Below, in pieces: positions 1 to 7,453 of a stretch of DNA of 64,000 nucleotides. Source of the DNA: Rhizobium gallicum bv. gallicum R602sp (GTDB taxonomy: Bacteria > Pseudomonadota > Alphaproteobacteria > Rhizobiales > Rhizobiaceae). Numbering within the stretch: position 1 is the first letter of the stretch; every line of letters begins with the position of its first letter. The notes below the pieces were generated by a model. It ran no database searches. It saw only the letters and a program-made list of their open reading frames with translations, and had not been told where the DNA came from. Where the stretch lies: assembly GCF_000816845.1 (NCBI RefSeq), contig NZ_CP006880.1, positions 1,984,001 through 2,048,000 on the forward strand, read 5' to 3'. Position numbers and translations under genes: made by a program.

Positions 1-2
1 CG

Positions 3-803
3 AGCGCGGCTTACGCTGTTGTCAGGCTCGGGGGCAAGGCAAGCCTATGGGGCGCTGTTGGGGATGATGAAACAGGCAGGCGCATTATCGCGGATCTCTC
101 TCTAGCCGGCATCGACATGAGCGGAATGCATATCGTCCAAGGCGCGAGATCTGCAATTTCGACCATCCTAGTTGACGACGACGGCGAGCGCCTCATCGTC
201 CCCTTTTACGACCCCGAACTGCATCGATCCATCAAACTCATTTCGACAACTGAAATCGCCATTTTCGACGCCGTTTTAGTTGATGTTCGATGGCCAGAGC
301 TTGCGCTCAAGGCCCTAGAAACGGCGCAGAGCCTCGGCAAGCCGGCGATCTTGGATGGCGACGTCGCCGCCGACGGGGTTATCGAGCGGCTGGGGCCGGC
401 GGCGAGCCACATCGTCTTTTCGCACCCCGCAGCAGTCAAGCTGGCAGCGACGGAAGATTGTGCTGCGGCAATTGGCGTGCTCAAGCAACGTTTCCCGCTG
501 GCATTTATCAGCGTCACGGCGGGTGAAAACGGCACCTATTGGTATGACGATGTCAACGATTGCGTGATGCATATGACCGTGCGACCCACCAAAACAGTCG
601 ATACGCTTGGGGCGGGCGACATCTTCCATGGCGCGTTTGCCTTTGCCGTCGCACAGCAATTGCAAATCGAAGAGGCCATACGCATTTCATCGGCGGCGGC
701 GGCGCTTAAGTGTCAGGTCTTCGGCGGACGCACGGGTGCACCCGACAGCGATCAGCTGGCCGCCTGTCTGGCCCAATGGACGCCACAGATCTCGCGGGTG
801 TAA
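3..803 (+). CDS. PfkB-family carbohydrate kinase, 5'-truncated by window edge
   Basis: This is a ribokinase/PfkB-fold sugar kinase that transfers phosphate from ATP to a sugar or sugar derivative in the cytoplasm. The reading frame is open from base 3, so the N-terminus lies outside the window. The visible part begins with the sugar-binding segment RLGGKASLWGAVGDDETG, typical of PfkB signature 1. Near the C-terminus is the signature-2 motif DTLGAGDIFHGAF, which carries the catalytic Asp and the anion-hole GAGD. About 267 residues are present of the usual 300 or so. The substrate cannot be told from the sequence. Downstream genes are unrelated and the upstream context is missing. The family is certain, the substrate unknown. 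Confidence 0.9.
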   Translation, partial: SAAYAVVRLGGKASLWGAVGDDETGRRIIADLSLAGIDMSGMHIVQGARSAISTILVDDDGERLIVPFYDPELHRSIKLISTTEIAIFDAVLVDVRWPELALKALETAQSLGKPAILDGDVAADGVIERLGPAASHIVFSHPAAVKLAATEDCAAAIGVLKQRFPLAFISVTAGENGTYWYDDVNDCVMHMTVRPTKTVDTLGAGDIFHGAFAFAVAQQLQIEEAIRISSAAAALKCQVFGGRTGAPDSDQLAACLAQWTPQISRV

Positions 804-1118
804 CTGTGCTTCGAGCGCTCCTCAACGTTCATTGAAACGGCGTCCTTCCAGTTCACTTCTTTTAATTGTATATTGTGATTTCAATTCCCTCATTGAGGGT
901 GTCACGTTAAAGTCACGACATCTTTGTGCAAGCCTGTGCTTAGTTCTCTCGGAGGCGCAATGGAGCGGATCCAACCGAAACAGGACCGCTGATCGAGCGC
1001 ATCATTTCGCGGTTTGGAGAACATTGCAGGAAATTGCAGTGCAGCCCTGATGCTCTTCAAGCAGGATTTAGTCGACAAGCAGGTTTCTTCTCTGCGAGCG
1101 TTTCAATAGCAGGTGTGG
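804..1118. other. Intergenic stretch, no supported gene
   Basis: About 315 bases lie between the kinase stop and the acetyltransferase start. I see no convincing protein. A 13-base odd palindrome, CCCTCATTGAGGG, lies at 887-899 next to an AT-rich patch at 858-880 and could belong to a promoter or operator. A ten-codon frame with a good GGAGG Shine-Dalgarno starts at 960, but it is too short to call. Confidence 0.4.
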
Positions 1119-1565
1119 ATGCCCATCGAATTCAGACGAATAACGCATGTCGAAGCGGCGCAAAGCGCAGCCATTATGGTGCAGGCTTACGCCGAGCCAC
1201 CTTGGAATGAAGAGTGGTCGATCGAGAATGCAGCTTGGCGTCTGGATGAACTGGCCACAACGCCTGGCTGCCTTGGTGTGGCAGCGTTCGAGGCGAAAGA
1301 AGCCATCGGATTCGCCTTTGCCCTTCCGCATACCTCGGTGATCGGCCGCGGCCTGCACCTTGCTGAAATAGCCGTATTGCCCAAGCATCAAAGAAAGGGA
1401 GTTGGCTCGGGTCTGCTGAGCCGCCTCCAAATCGAAGCCCGAACTATGGGCTATCTGCAGATCTGGCTCGTTTCCCAGCAGAGCGGCCGCGTTGCGGACT
1501 ATTACACAGGTAATGGCTATGAGCCGTCGAACAGGCTTGGCGTTTATTCCAAACGACTTCGCTAA
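1119..1565 (+). CDS. GNAT family N-acetyltransferase
   Basis: This is a small single-domain acetyltransferase (148 residues) expected to move an acetyl group from acetyl-CoA to an amine. Motif A is clear around residues 85-105, with AVLPKHQRKGVGSGLL giving the Q/RxxGxG/A pyrophosphate-binding loop. The C-terminal ...ADYYTGNGYEP is the usual motif-B Tyr region. I chose ATG 1119 because an AGG lies about five bases upstream; the GTG at 1113 has no ribosome-binding site. It stands alone, facing the minus-strand YcaO operon. Its substrate is unknown. Confidence 0.85.
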   Translation: MPIEFRRITHVEAAQSAAIMVQAYAEPPWNEEWSIENAAWRLDELATTPGCLGVAAFEAKEAIGFAFALPHTSVIGRGLHLAEIAVLPKHQRKGVGSGLLSRLQIEARTMGYLQIWLVSQQSGRVADYYTGNGYEPSNRLGVYSKRLR

Positions 1566-1611
1566 CCGCGACGATGAAGCAACGAGCCATGGCCGAGCTT
1601 CGTCGGCCGGG

Positions 1612-1869
1612 CTAGTGCTTGTGCAGATTAATGGCGTCCACGGATAGCGTCAGGTCGGGCAGCCCCATTTCAGCGCCATCGCCGATTTCGCGGGTAACGG
1701 CCTTCAGGGCCAGGTCGAGCCAATGCGTCGCGTTGACAAGCTCAACGTCCTGTGCCGCGTATCTTGCGTAAGTGATCATTCGGGCGAGCGCGATGAGCTC
1801 ATCCAATTCCTCAATGGATCTTGCATTGTGGCTTGAGTCATCCGGATTACCTGCAGAAGTGGCGCTCAT
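1612..1869 (-). CDS. Small hypothetical protein at the end of the YcaO-TfuA operon
   Basis: This is an 85-residue acidic protein that I do not recognise. It begins at ATG 1869, chosen because GGAG lies six bases upstream; a longer frame reaches 1941 but has no such site. The middle (EELDELIALARMITYARYAA and a following LDLALKAVTREIG) looks like two or three amphipathic helices. No Cys, signal peptide or membrane segment is seen. It follows tfuA by 104 bases on the same strand, so it is probably the last gene of the locus. It could be an accessory factor, an immunity protein or a modification substrate; none of these is shown by the sequence. Confidence 0.55.
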   Translation of the reverse strand: MSATSAGNPDDSSHNARSIEELDELIALARMITYARYAAQDVELVNATHWLDLALKAVTREIGDGAEMGLPDLTLSVDAINLHKH

Positions 1870-1973
1870 CTCGATCTCCAAAATCTCTGAAGAACATATT
1901 GGGGATGACGGCGAAGAGCCCGTGAAAAACGCGTGACACAATCCATAGTTGCGCTAAGCGGCGCATACCCTTG

Positions 1974-2672
1974 TTAAATGGGCGAAACAAATGTCTCGTT
2001 CATATGCCAGGAAATCTCTCTATCAAGGGGGAAGTCACTGATGGCGCGAACAGCTTCCACAAGAGCAAGAGCATCAATCCGTTTCTGATCGACGGCGTTT
2101 GAGACCAGCAGCGAAAGCAAATCCCGGGGGACAGCCATGTTGGCCATGTCACAATCGGCGACGATCGATTGCCAGGTCCGTTCCTTGAAGAAGATTCGAG
2201 AAGCACCCTCCTCAAGCCTTACCCGCATGGCAGATGCAAGTTGCTTTTCGCTTTCCAACTTGTCGAGCGTTGCCCTGACATTCACGAGCGGCACCGTCAG
2301 GGATTTGTATCCATATTCCATTGGGCCGTGGAGCAAGGCGACGTCGGCGTCGTCGACGGTCGCGCCTTTCTCGTATTCACGGAAAATCCGGCCGATGCCA
2401 ATCATTCCAAAGAGCTGGCATTCTGCAGCGCGCAGTGCTCCCATGCTGGCCGCGCCTACTACAGCCACATTCTGAGAAAGCGCGTAGAGGATCTCTTTGT
2501 GCCAGACCGGCGCCGTATATTCGAACCCACCGTCGATTAGCCCGATGACAGTCGCCCCACGCCTCACGGCGGCAAGAACATCGCCCTGAACTGCAGGCGG
2601 GCAGACGAACACCTCATCTCCAGCGAAGGATGCCGCATCTGGAAGGCTCGGACCGACAAAGATGACCTTCAT
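1974..2672 (-). CDS. tfuA: TfuA-like protein
   Basis: This 232-residue protein carries the TfuA core domain at about residues 45-165. TfuA was first met in the trifolitoxin locus of Rhizobium and elsewhere pairs with YcaO to install backbone thioamides, probably by delivering sulfur. Recognisable stretches are IGLIDGGFEYTAPVWHKEIL, VVGAASMGALRAAECQLFGM and LLHGPMEYGYKSLTVPLVN. The ATG overlaps the last bases of the YcaO gene (2669-2672), so the two are translationally coupled. Length is normal for the family. The protein is cytoplasmic with no signal peptide. The family call is firm; the thioamidation role here is inferred from relatives. Confidence 0.9.
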   Translation of the reverse strand: MKVIFVGPSLPDAASFAGDEVFVCPPAVQGDVLAAVRRGATVIGLIDGGFEYTAPVWHKEILYALSQNVAVVGAASMGALRAAECQLFGMIGIGRIFREYEKGATVDDADVALLHGPMEYGYKSLTVPLVNVRATLDKLESEKQLASAMRVRLEEGASRIFFKERTWQSIVADCDMANMAVPRDLLSLLVSNAVDQKRIDALALVEAVRAISDFPLDREISWHMNETFVSPI

Positions 2673-3820
2673 GACATGATAGCCTTTGAAACCGCACGAT
2701 TTCCAAAGCGGCGTGCCTGCCCGCCCTGCGGATTCTCAAGAGCAGGGATAAAGGTTTTCGCAACGCTGAAAGGAAGTGCGGGATCGCTGAGAGCCAGGAC
2801 GATGACTTGATCTATTTGCTTTTCCCGCAAGGCACTCAGTGTGTAGTCGAGATGTTGAGCGAGAGATTGCGGATAGGCCGGCGCCATCGTCGCCGGCATC
2901 GCCGGAACGGCCTGGAAAAGAGTGCGCGTCTGCAACGGGAGTGGTGCAAGGAAGGTTTCGGGCAAGATGTCGTCCCGTGAACCGCTGATATAGGTCAATC
3001 GGGATTGAGCTGCTTCGGTTACAGCCCGTATGGCCGCGCGAACGGGCGATGGATGAGCACCGCTTCCTGCCGTCACTTCGACAAAACGGACATTGGCGTC
3101 GTCATGAATATCGCCTGGGCCTAAAATTGCGGTGAAGCACGGAACGGCGATATCGCTCGTCATGTCGAAGAGCCGAAGTCCCAACCCGGCCGTTTCGATC
3201 TTTTCGATCAATTGATCCAAGGCCGGGTCCTGGAAACCGCGTGGATCGATGCAACGCGCGTGACGGTCCCTGTCATTGCCTATCTGCCAAAGGACATAGG
3301 CATCCCGTTCTATGCGCTCGAGAATGCCATGTAGCATTGCCTCCTTGAGCGTGTTTCCGGACGCCAAGCCATCAGAGGACATCCAGAAGCGGCATTCGCG
3401 TGTCCGGTCAAGGATCGCAGCCTCGAAAGGGATATAGATCTCGGTCCCCGACAAGAGTTCCCTGCCGAGCGCCCATTCGATCTCTTCGTCATCGCCTATG
3501 TCGTTCTTGTGGCGACCGATCAGACAGTTCAGCTTTTCGACCCTGCAGCCGGAGTCTTGAAGGTGACGCGCGCTTGCTTGGACAGTATCGACGGAAGGCT
3601 TGCCGGCAACGGCCCGTTCCAGGGCCTCCATGACGGCCGATACCTTCGCATCGTCGTCGCTCAGGCCCTTGCCTTGAGCGACGACGATCGAGCGGGCATT
3701 GGGTGTATAGGCACACCAAACCGGTATCCCGATACGATCGAGGCCCGTGTGACGTGCGACACGGGTGATGCCGAGATCAGCCAGAAACGGCGCGACACGC
3801 GTGAGCGTCTCTGACGGCAC
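2669..3820 (-). CDS. YcaO-domain ATP-dependent backbone-modifying enzyme
   Basis: YcaO enzymes activate a peptide-bond oxygen with ATP and allow heterocyclisation or, with TfuA and a sulfur source, thioamide formation. The three ATP/Mg motifs are visible: SAVMEALERAVA near residue 62, MLHGILERIERDA near 163 and RAVTEAAQSRL near 266. The C-terminus ends in the FIPALENPQ pattern of TfuA-paired YcaOs rather than the proline-rich tail of azoline formers. The start is doubtful. GTG 3820 has no good Shine-Dalgarno, while the frame stays open and family-like (SYSDRTIVPSETL) back to a TGA at 3872-3874, which is the stop of the preceding small gene. CTG 3862 is another possible start. Its substrate is unknown. 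Confidence 0.88.
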   Translation of the reverse strand: MPSETLTRVAPFLADLGITRVARHTGLDRIGIPVWCAYTPNARSIVVAQGKGLSDDDAKVSAVMEALERAVAGKPSVDTVQASARHLQDSGCRVEKLNCLIGRHKNDIGDDEEIEWALGRELLSGTEIYIPFEAAILDRTRECRFWMSSDGLASGNTLKEAMLHGILERIERDAYVLWQIGNDRDRHARCIDPRGFQDPALDQLIEKIETAGLGLRLFDMTSDIAVPCFTAILGPGDIHDDANVRFVEVTAGSGAHPSPVRAAIRAVTEAAQSRLTYISGSRDDILPETFLAPLPLQTRTLFQAVPAMPATMAPAYPQSLAQHLDYTLSALREKQIDQVIVLALSDPALPFSVAKTFIPALENPQGGQARRFGNRAVSKAIMS

Positions 3821-3871
3821 GATGGTCCGGTCGGAATATGAAGGGACTTGAGCGGCTGTCAGAGCAGCATC

Positions 3872-4090
3872 TCAACCGTCGACGTGACCGGAAAACACCG
3901 TTTGCGCCGAAGAAACCGCGATGGCGAAGTCCACCTTCTTCACGAAGGTGCCTCCTGTCTTGCGGACGTCGGCAACAACTTGTGCCAGCTCTCCAACCGG
4001 CGATCCAAGCGGCTTGACCGTGCCTGCGTCAAGATCCGCAATCCAGAGATCCGCTTGTCCTGCAATACCGAATACGACAGCTTTTTCCAT
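3872..4090 (-). CDS. 72-residue small protein upstream of YcaO, candidate modification substrate
   Basis: This is a small unrecognised protein lying between the regulator (24 bases upstream) and the YcaO gene. ATG 4090 has GGAG nine bases upstream. It has no Cys, no signal peptide and no double-Gly leader site. It alternates short hydrophobic strands (KAVVFGIAGQADLWIADL, KVDFAIAVSS) with one helix-like segment and ends in SGHVDG. That looks more like a compact alpha/beta domain than a classic leader-core precursor. Its stop codon is in the same reading frame as the YcaO gene 17 codons downstream. It could be a substrate, a recognition partner for YcaO, or a regulator. The position is suggestive; the function is not shown. 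Confidence 0.65.
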   Translation of the reverse strand: MEKAVVFGIAGQADLWIADLDAGTVKPLGSPVGELAQVVADVRKTGGTFVKKVDFAIAVSSAQTVFSGHVDG

Positions 4091-4114
4091 GAATTTTTCT
4101 CCATAAGGGCTGTA

Positions 4115-5962
4115 TTAAAATCCGGCCTTTAAAAGGCCTTCCCGATAAAGGTCCTTCTGCCATTGTTCCTTGAAAGGAACGACGGAAAGCCATTTCTCGA
4201 CATCGAAAACAGGATTGAGTGCTTCGGCGCGTTGCCGGTAAAACTGTGCCCGCCTTCGATCGCCGATCATCGCACAGCTCGCCGCCGCGATCCGGTGAGC
4301 CGGTGCTTTGTCTTTCATTGCCTCTACGTAATCGATTGCGTCTTGATACTGCTCAAGGAAGTAACATGCCCCTGCGGCGCACCAGAGATAGGCGTCGGGC
4401 GATATCGGGTTGAGCGAGATCGCTTTTTTGATCTTCGACAGCGCGTCCCCCGGGCGAGAAGCATGTACGAGCGTATCAGCATGGCTATAGATGACGTCGG
4501 CAAAATGCGGACTCAATTCCTCCGCCAGGCTGAGGGCCGAAACGCTGTGATCGACGTCGCCGAGATAGAGCTTGGCGACCCCCAATTCTCGATGTCCGCC
4601 GGCAAATATCGAATCTCCTTCGATGGCCTTGCCAGCGTTCGTTTCCGCCAGGCGCAGCAGCTCTTCGTTTCCCTGCGCCGTCACGAGCCACTCGCTCGTA
4701 TAGGTGCGGGCAAGACCGGCAAATGCTGGCGAGAAGTCGGGATTGTACCGAAGAGCCTCCTTGAAGGCATGACGCGCCTTGCGGATATGAGGCAACGTCA
4801 GTTTGCCCATCAAGCTCGCGCCAACGAGATAGGAATGATACGCTTGAGGATCTGCCTCGATGTTCAATCTGGCCCGCTCGTTCTTCGCCAGCTCCTGCAC
4901 AAGGGAAAAGGTCAGCCTCTGAGCAATGAGCCGCCTTTGTGTCGGCAGTGCATCCGATGTCATCGTAAAGCGCGTTGCCCAGATGACCTCGTCGGTGGGA
5001 AAATAGATAAGCTGGGCGTAGAGCCCCTCAGTCGAAAGCCGCGTTTCAAGGAGATAAGAAATCGAATGCCGCGCAACGACCTGGGCCTTGTCGGAGTCGC
5101 GACGAATTTGCTCGGCCGTGTGCGGTGCGACAATAGAAATGTTGCGAAGCGCGCAAAGCTCGATGGTGACGTCTTCGATCAGGGCGTTGGCAATAACGAG
5201 CCCGGCAACATGTCCCTGTGGGATTGGCGGAAGCAGTACGACGCGAGGAAGGACTGACGACGAAGGCTTGCCAGGCTCGATTCGAACGAGCGCGTCTTGC
5301 GGGCTCGATGGCAGGGCGCTGATTTTTGGCCTGCTTGCCTTTTCACGCCTGTCCCCGTCAGCCAGATTCGTTCCAGATAGCCGGCGAAGCATTTCCCTGA
5401 TTTCTTCGTCGCCCGGATCTTTCTCCAGAAGATAAAGGCCCGCGGTGGATATTGCCCGGAGGTCATCGTTGCTTTGGGCATGTGGCAGCGCGTCAAAGAG
5501 CACTTCGCGCAGCTTCAATCTGTGATTGCGACGCTCTCCCGTGATCCAGTTGTCGATCGACCTGGTTGAGGGTTTCACGCTTGCCATGAAATCCCGCTGA
5601 TGGAGGTCGCTGATCGCTCTCAATCGCGCCAACGGGGGCATTGCGCTGTCGAGAGCCTGAAGATCGACGGCAAGAGCCTCCGTGCGAAGCCGGATCGTAC
5701 CGGAGGTGATCTGAAGCAGCGCCTCGTTCGTATCGTCGTCGATCTGTCGAATACGTGAGATCAATTTGCGCAGGTTAAGTCCCGACAGCTCGGCCTCCGC
5801 ATCGGCCCATAGAAACTCCGAGAGCTCATGACGGCTCAGTTCATGGGTCTTGCGGCTGAAGAGATAAGCGACCATCACCAGGCCCTTGGCCGGATAGCGA
5901 ATGGCGTTGCCATTCGCATCGGTCAGTCGCAGATCGCCAAATGTCTGTAGATACAGCACCAA
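4115..5962 (-). CDS. Large BTAD-type winged-helix regulator with TolB-like and TPR domains
   Basis: This is a 615-residue cytoplasmic regulator. Residues about 1-95 form an OmpR/SARP-like winged helix (YPAKGLVMVAYLFSRKTHEL, HELSEFLWADAEAELSGLNL). Residues about 95-200 are a bacterial transcriptional-activation domain with helical repeats. Residues about 235-330 resemble the TolB-N-like segment seen in adenylate-cyclase/CadC-type regulators (LVIANALIEDVTIELCALRN). The rest is tetratricopeptide repeats (YNPDFSPAFAGLARTYTSEW, SLNPISPDAYLWCAAGACYF). The start codon is TTG 5962 (GTG 5959 is possible), five bases after the XRE gene stop. The repeats suggest sensing through a protein or ligand partner. 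It probably activates the YcaO-TfuA genes downstream. Confidence 0.82.
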   Translation of the reverse strand: MVLYLQTFGDLRLTDANGNAIRYPAKGLVMVAYLFSRKTHELSRHELSEFLWADAEAELSGLNLRKLISRIRQIDDDTNEALLQITSGTIRLRTEALAVDLQALDSAMPPLARLRAISDLHQRDFMASVKPSTRSIDNWITGERRNHRLKLREVLFDALPHAQSNDDLRAISTAGLYLLEKDPGDEEIREMLRRLSGTNLADGDRREKASRPKISALPSSPQDALVRIEPGKPSSSVLPRVVLLPPIPQGHVAGLVIANALIEDVTIELCALRNISIVAPHTAEQIRRDSDKAQVVARHSISYLLETRLSTEGLYAQLIYFPTDEVIWATRFTMTSDALPTQRRLIAQRLTFSLVQELAKNERARLNIEADPQAYHSYLVGASLMGKLTLPHIRKARHAFKEALRYNPDFSPAFAGLARTYTSEWLVTAQGNEELLRLAETNAGKAIEGDSIFAGGHRELGVAKLYLGDVDHSVSALSLAEELSPHFADVIYSHADTLVHASRPGDALSKIKKAISLNPISPDAYLWCAAGACYFLEQYQDAIDYVEAMKDKAPAHRIAAASCAMIGDRRRAQFYRQRAEALNPVFDVEKWLSVVPFKEQWQKDLYREGLLKAGF

Positions 5963-5967
5963 AGTGT

Positions 5968-6411
5968 CTATCCTCGCTCGGGCTCTATCTGACTGGAACT
6001 GTCGCGATGGTTCTCGACCGGGTTTGCAGAGCCAAGGCTTCTGGTAAGGGCAAGCAATTTTTGGCGGACGTTAGGATCTTCGATTGCCAGAAATGCCTTG
6101 CTAAGGGCCACTCCCTCCTTCGACGTCATAAACAGCGTGACATCATCCGTATCGCGCCGCGGCTCGACATCGGGTGACGCGCCCGCATTGTTTTCGAAAA
6201 AGAACCCAACGGGGACTCTGAGAATTTCCGCAATCCTCTGGAGCCTGCTGGCACCAATTCGGTTCATACCCTTCTCGTATTTTTGCACCTGCTGAAATGT
6301 AATACCCAAGGCTTCCGCTAAACTGCCCTGGCTCAAGCCAAGAACCTTGCGCCGGACCCGCAGACGACCGCCTACATATACATCAATAGCATTTGGAGAT
6401 TTCGCCTTCAT
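5968..6411 (-). CDS. XRE-family (Cro/CI type) transcriptional regulator
   Basis: This 147-residue protein has an N-terminal helix-turn-helix at about residues 9-65: GGRLRVRRKVLGLSQGSLAE, then LGITFQQVQKYEKGMNRIGA. The C-terminal half is of unknown type and may mediate dimerisation or sensing. Start ATG 6411 was chosen because GAGGGG lies just upstream; ATG 6423 has no comparable site. It is the first gene of the minus-strand YcaO-TfuA run and nearly touches the BTAD regulator. A perfect 14-base palindrome 26 bases upstream is a plausible autoregulatory site. This family is abundant in rhizobia and individual members are mostly uncharacterised. Confidence 0.85.
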   Translation of the reverse strand: MKAKSPNAIDVYVGGRLRVRRKVLGLSQGSLAEALGITFQQVQKYEKGMNRIGASRLQRIAEILRVPVGFFFENNAGASPDVEPRRDTDDVTLFMTSKEGVALSKAFLAIEDPNVRQKLLALTRSLGSANPVENHRDSSSQIEPERG

Positions 6412-6436
6412 GGGGCCCCTCATGGCTCATGCGACG

Positions 6437-6450
6437 TGCATCATGATGCA
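6437..6450. promoter_or_regulatory. Perfect 14-bp palindrome upstream of the XRE gene
   Basis: TGCATCATGATGCA is fully self-complementary and lies 26 bases before the XRE start codon, where a Cro/CI-type dimer would act on its own promoter. The assignment to this regulator is inferred from position only. Confidence 0.45.
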
Positions 6451-6496
6451 TTCCGTCAAAAATGCAACTAAAGGTGATCTTTTATCGAACGATATT

Positions 6497-6513
6497 CTTG
6501 GTGTCCCACCAAG
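6497..6513. promoter_or_regulatory. Inverted repeat with 7-bp arms in the XRE/68-residue-protein intergenic region
   Basis: CTTGGTG and CACCAAG flank a three-base spacer (TCC), giving a perfect interrupted palindrome. It sits in a 386-base gene-free stretch (6412-6797) that is AT-richer than its surroundings and must hold the promoters of the divergent genes. I cannot place a confident -35/-10 pair. Confidence 0.35.
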
Positions 6514-6797
6514 GACCGTCTTAATGTTATGCAACCAAGTCTAACTGGTTTCAATTCAAGGTACCTGACTTGGGAATAGACGTGCGACGAGTCCGACGGC
6601 AGCTTATTTTAGCATGAAATACTATACCGCTATTTAAAATTGTGTCACGTCGATTTCACGCATCCGCGGCAATTTTTACAGTTATGCTTCCTCCGTCAAT
6701 ACTGGGGGCTTTCGGCCGGCGAGCAATCGCAGCGTCAGCGAGTTTTTCTATTGGGTCGATGCGTCATCGGTGATCACCACCGCTAAAGATCGGGGTT

Positions 6798-7004
6798 ATG
6801 AGAACTATGGAATTACCTTCTATACAGGTCAATCATGCCGATCGTCTTTTTGCCTGCCGGCAGAAGATCGAAGAGGCCGTTCACGAGATCATTTTCAGCG
6901 AGGGGCTAATGGAGTTTTCGGCAGCAGAGATCGCCATGGCGGTCGCTGATATCGCCGACGATTATATCCTGACGATTGCCAAGCAGAAATCGGCAACGCA
7001 CTAG
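6798..7004 (+). CDS. Small conserved-type hypothetical protein, 68 residues
   Basis: This is a short helical protein with no recognised domain. It starts at ATG 6798 after CGGGG, and the sequence is acidic and Ala/Glu/Asp-rich (FSAAEIAMAVADIADDYILT). It has no membrane span or signal peptide. Similar short proteins with an EIAMAVADIADDY-like core are common as orphan genes in rhizobia, to my recollection, but no function is known. It stands alone between the YcaO locus promoter region and the acylphosphatase gene, which faces it. Confidence 0.55.
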   Translation: MRTMELPSIQVNHADRLFACRQKIEEAVHEIIFSEGLMEFSAAEIAMAVADIADDYILTIAKQKSATH

Positions 7005-7077
7005 CTGGGCTTGTCATCGGATCCAAGGTTTGACGTCTGGGGCGCCATGACAAATGCCTCTGCGAAGGCCGTCAGCC

Positions 7078-7362
7078 TCAGCTCGTGATTCGGAAGTCCG
7101 ATGGCGCCTCATCCAAGGAGGCCTGTTTGGTCACGACACTGGAAACGGACGCGCCGACGGGTCCGTTCCAAAACTGTTCCAACATTGCGGAAACCGCCGC
7201 ATCCTGTCCGGCAATCAATGCGGTCACAGATCCGTCATCTTCGTTTCGCACCCAGCCGGTCAAGCCGAACCGCTGTGCCTGGGTCTTTGTCCATATGCGG
7301 AAGCTGACGCCCTGGACCCGCCCCGATATGTGCACGAGCGTCGCCTTGCGATCATCCGCCAT
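7078..7362 (-). CDS. acyP: Acylphosphatase
   Basis: This is a 94-residue acylphosphatase, which hydrolyses carboxyl-phosphate bonds. The catalytic Arg lies in [15 protein letters not shown] and the catalytic Asn in [11 protein letters not shown], both in their usual spacing. ATG 7362 is preceded by AGGTGG. It lies 91 bases downstream of the TRAP large-permease gene on the same strand and may be co-transcribed. No functional link to the transporter is known. Length and motifs are complete. Confidence 0.93.
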   Translation of the reverse strand: MADDRKATLVHISGRVQGVSFRIWTKTQAQRFGLTGWVRNEDDGSVTALIAGQDAAVSAMLEQFWNGPVGASVSSVVTKQASLDEAPSDFRITS

Positions 7363-7453
7363 GACCACCTCCCTGAATGCCTTTTCGTGAATGTGAAGTG
7401 CATGAAAGGAAATGCAAGCACCTTCTGTGCAAGCAGAACGGCGCCAGCATCTT

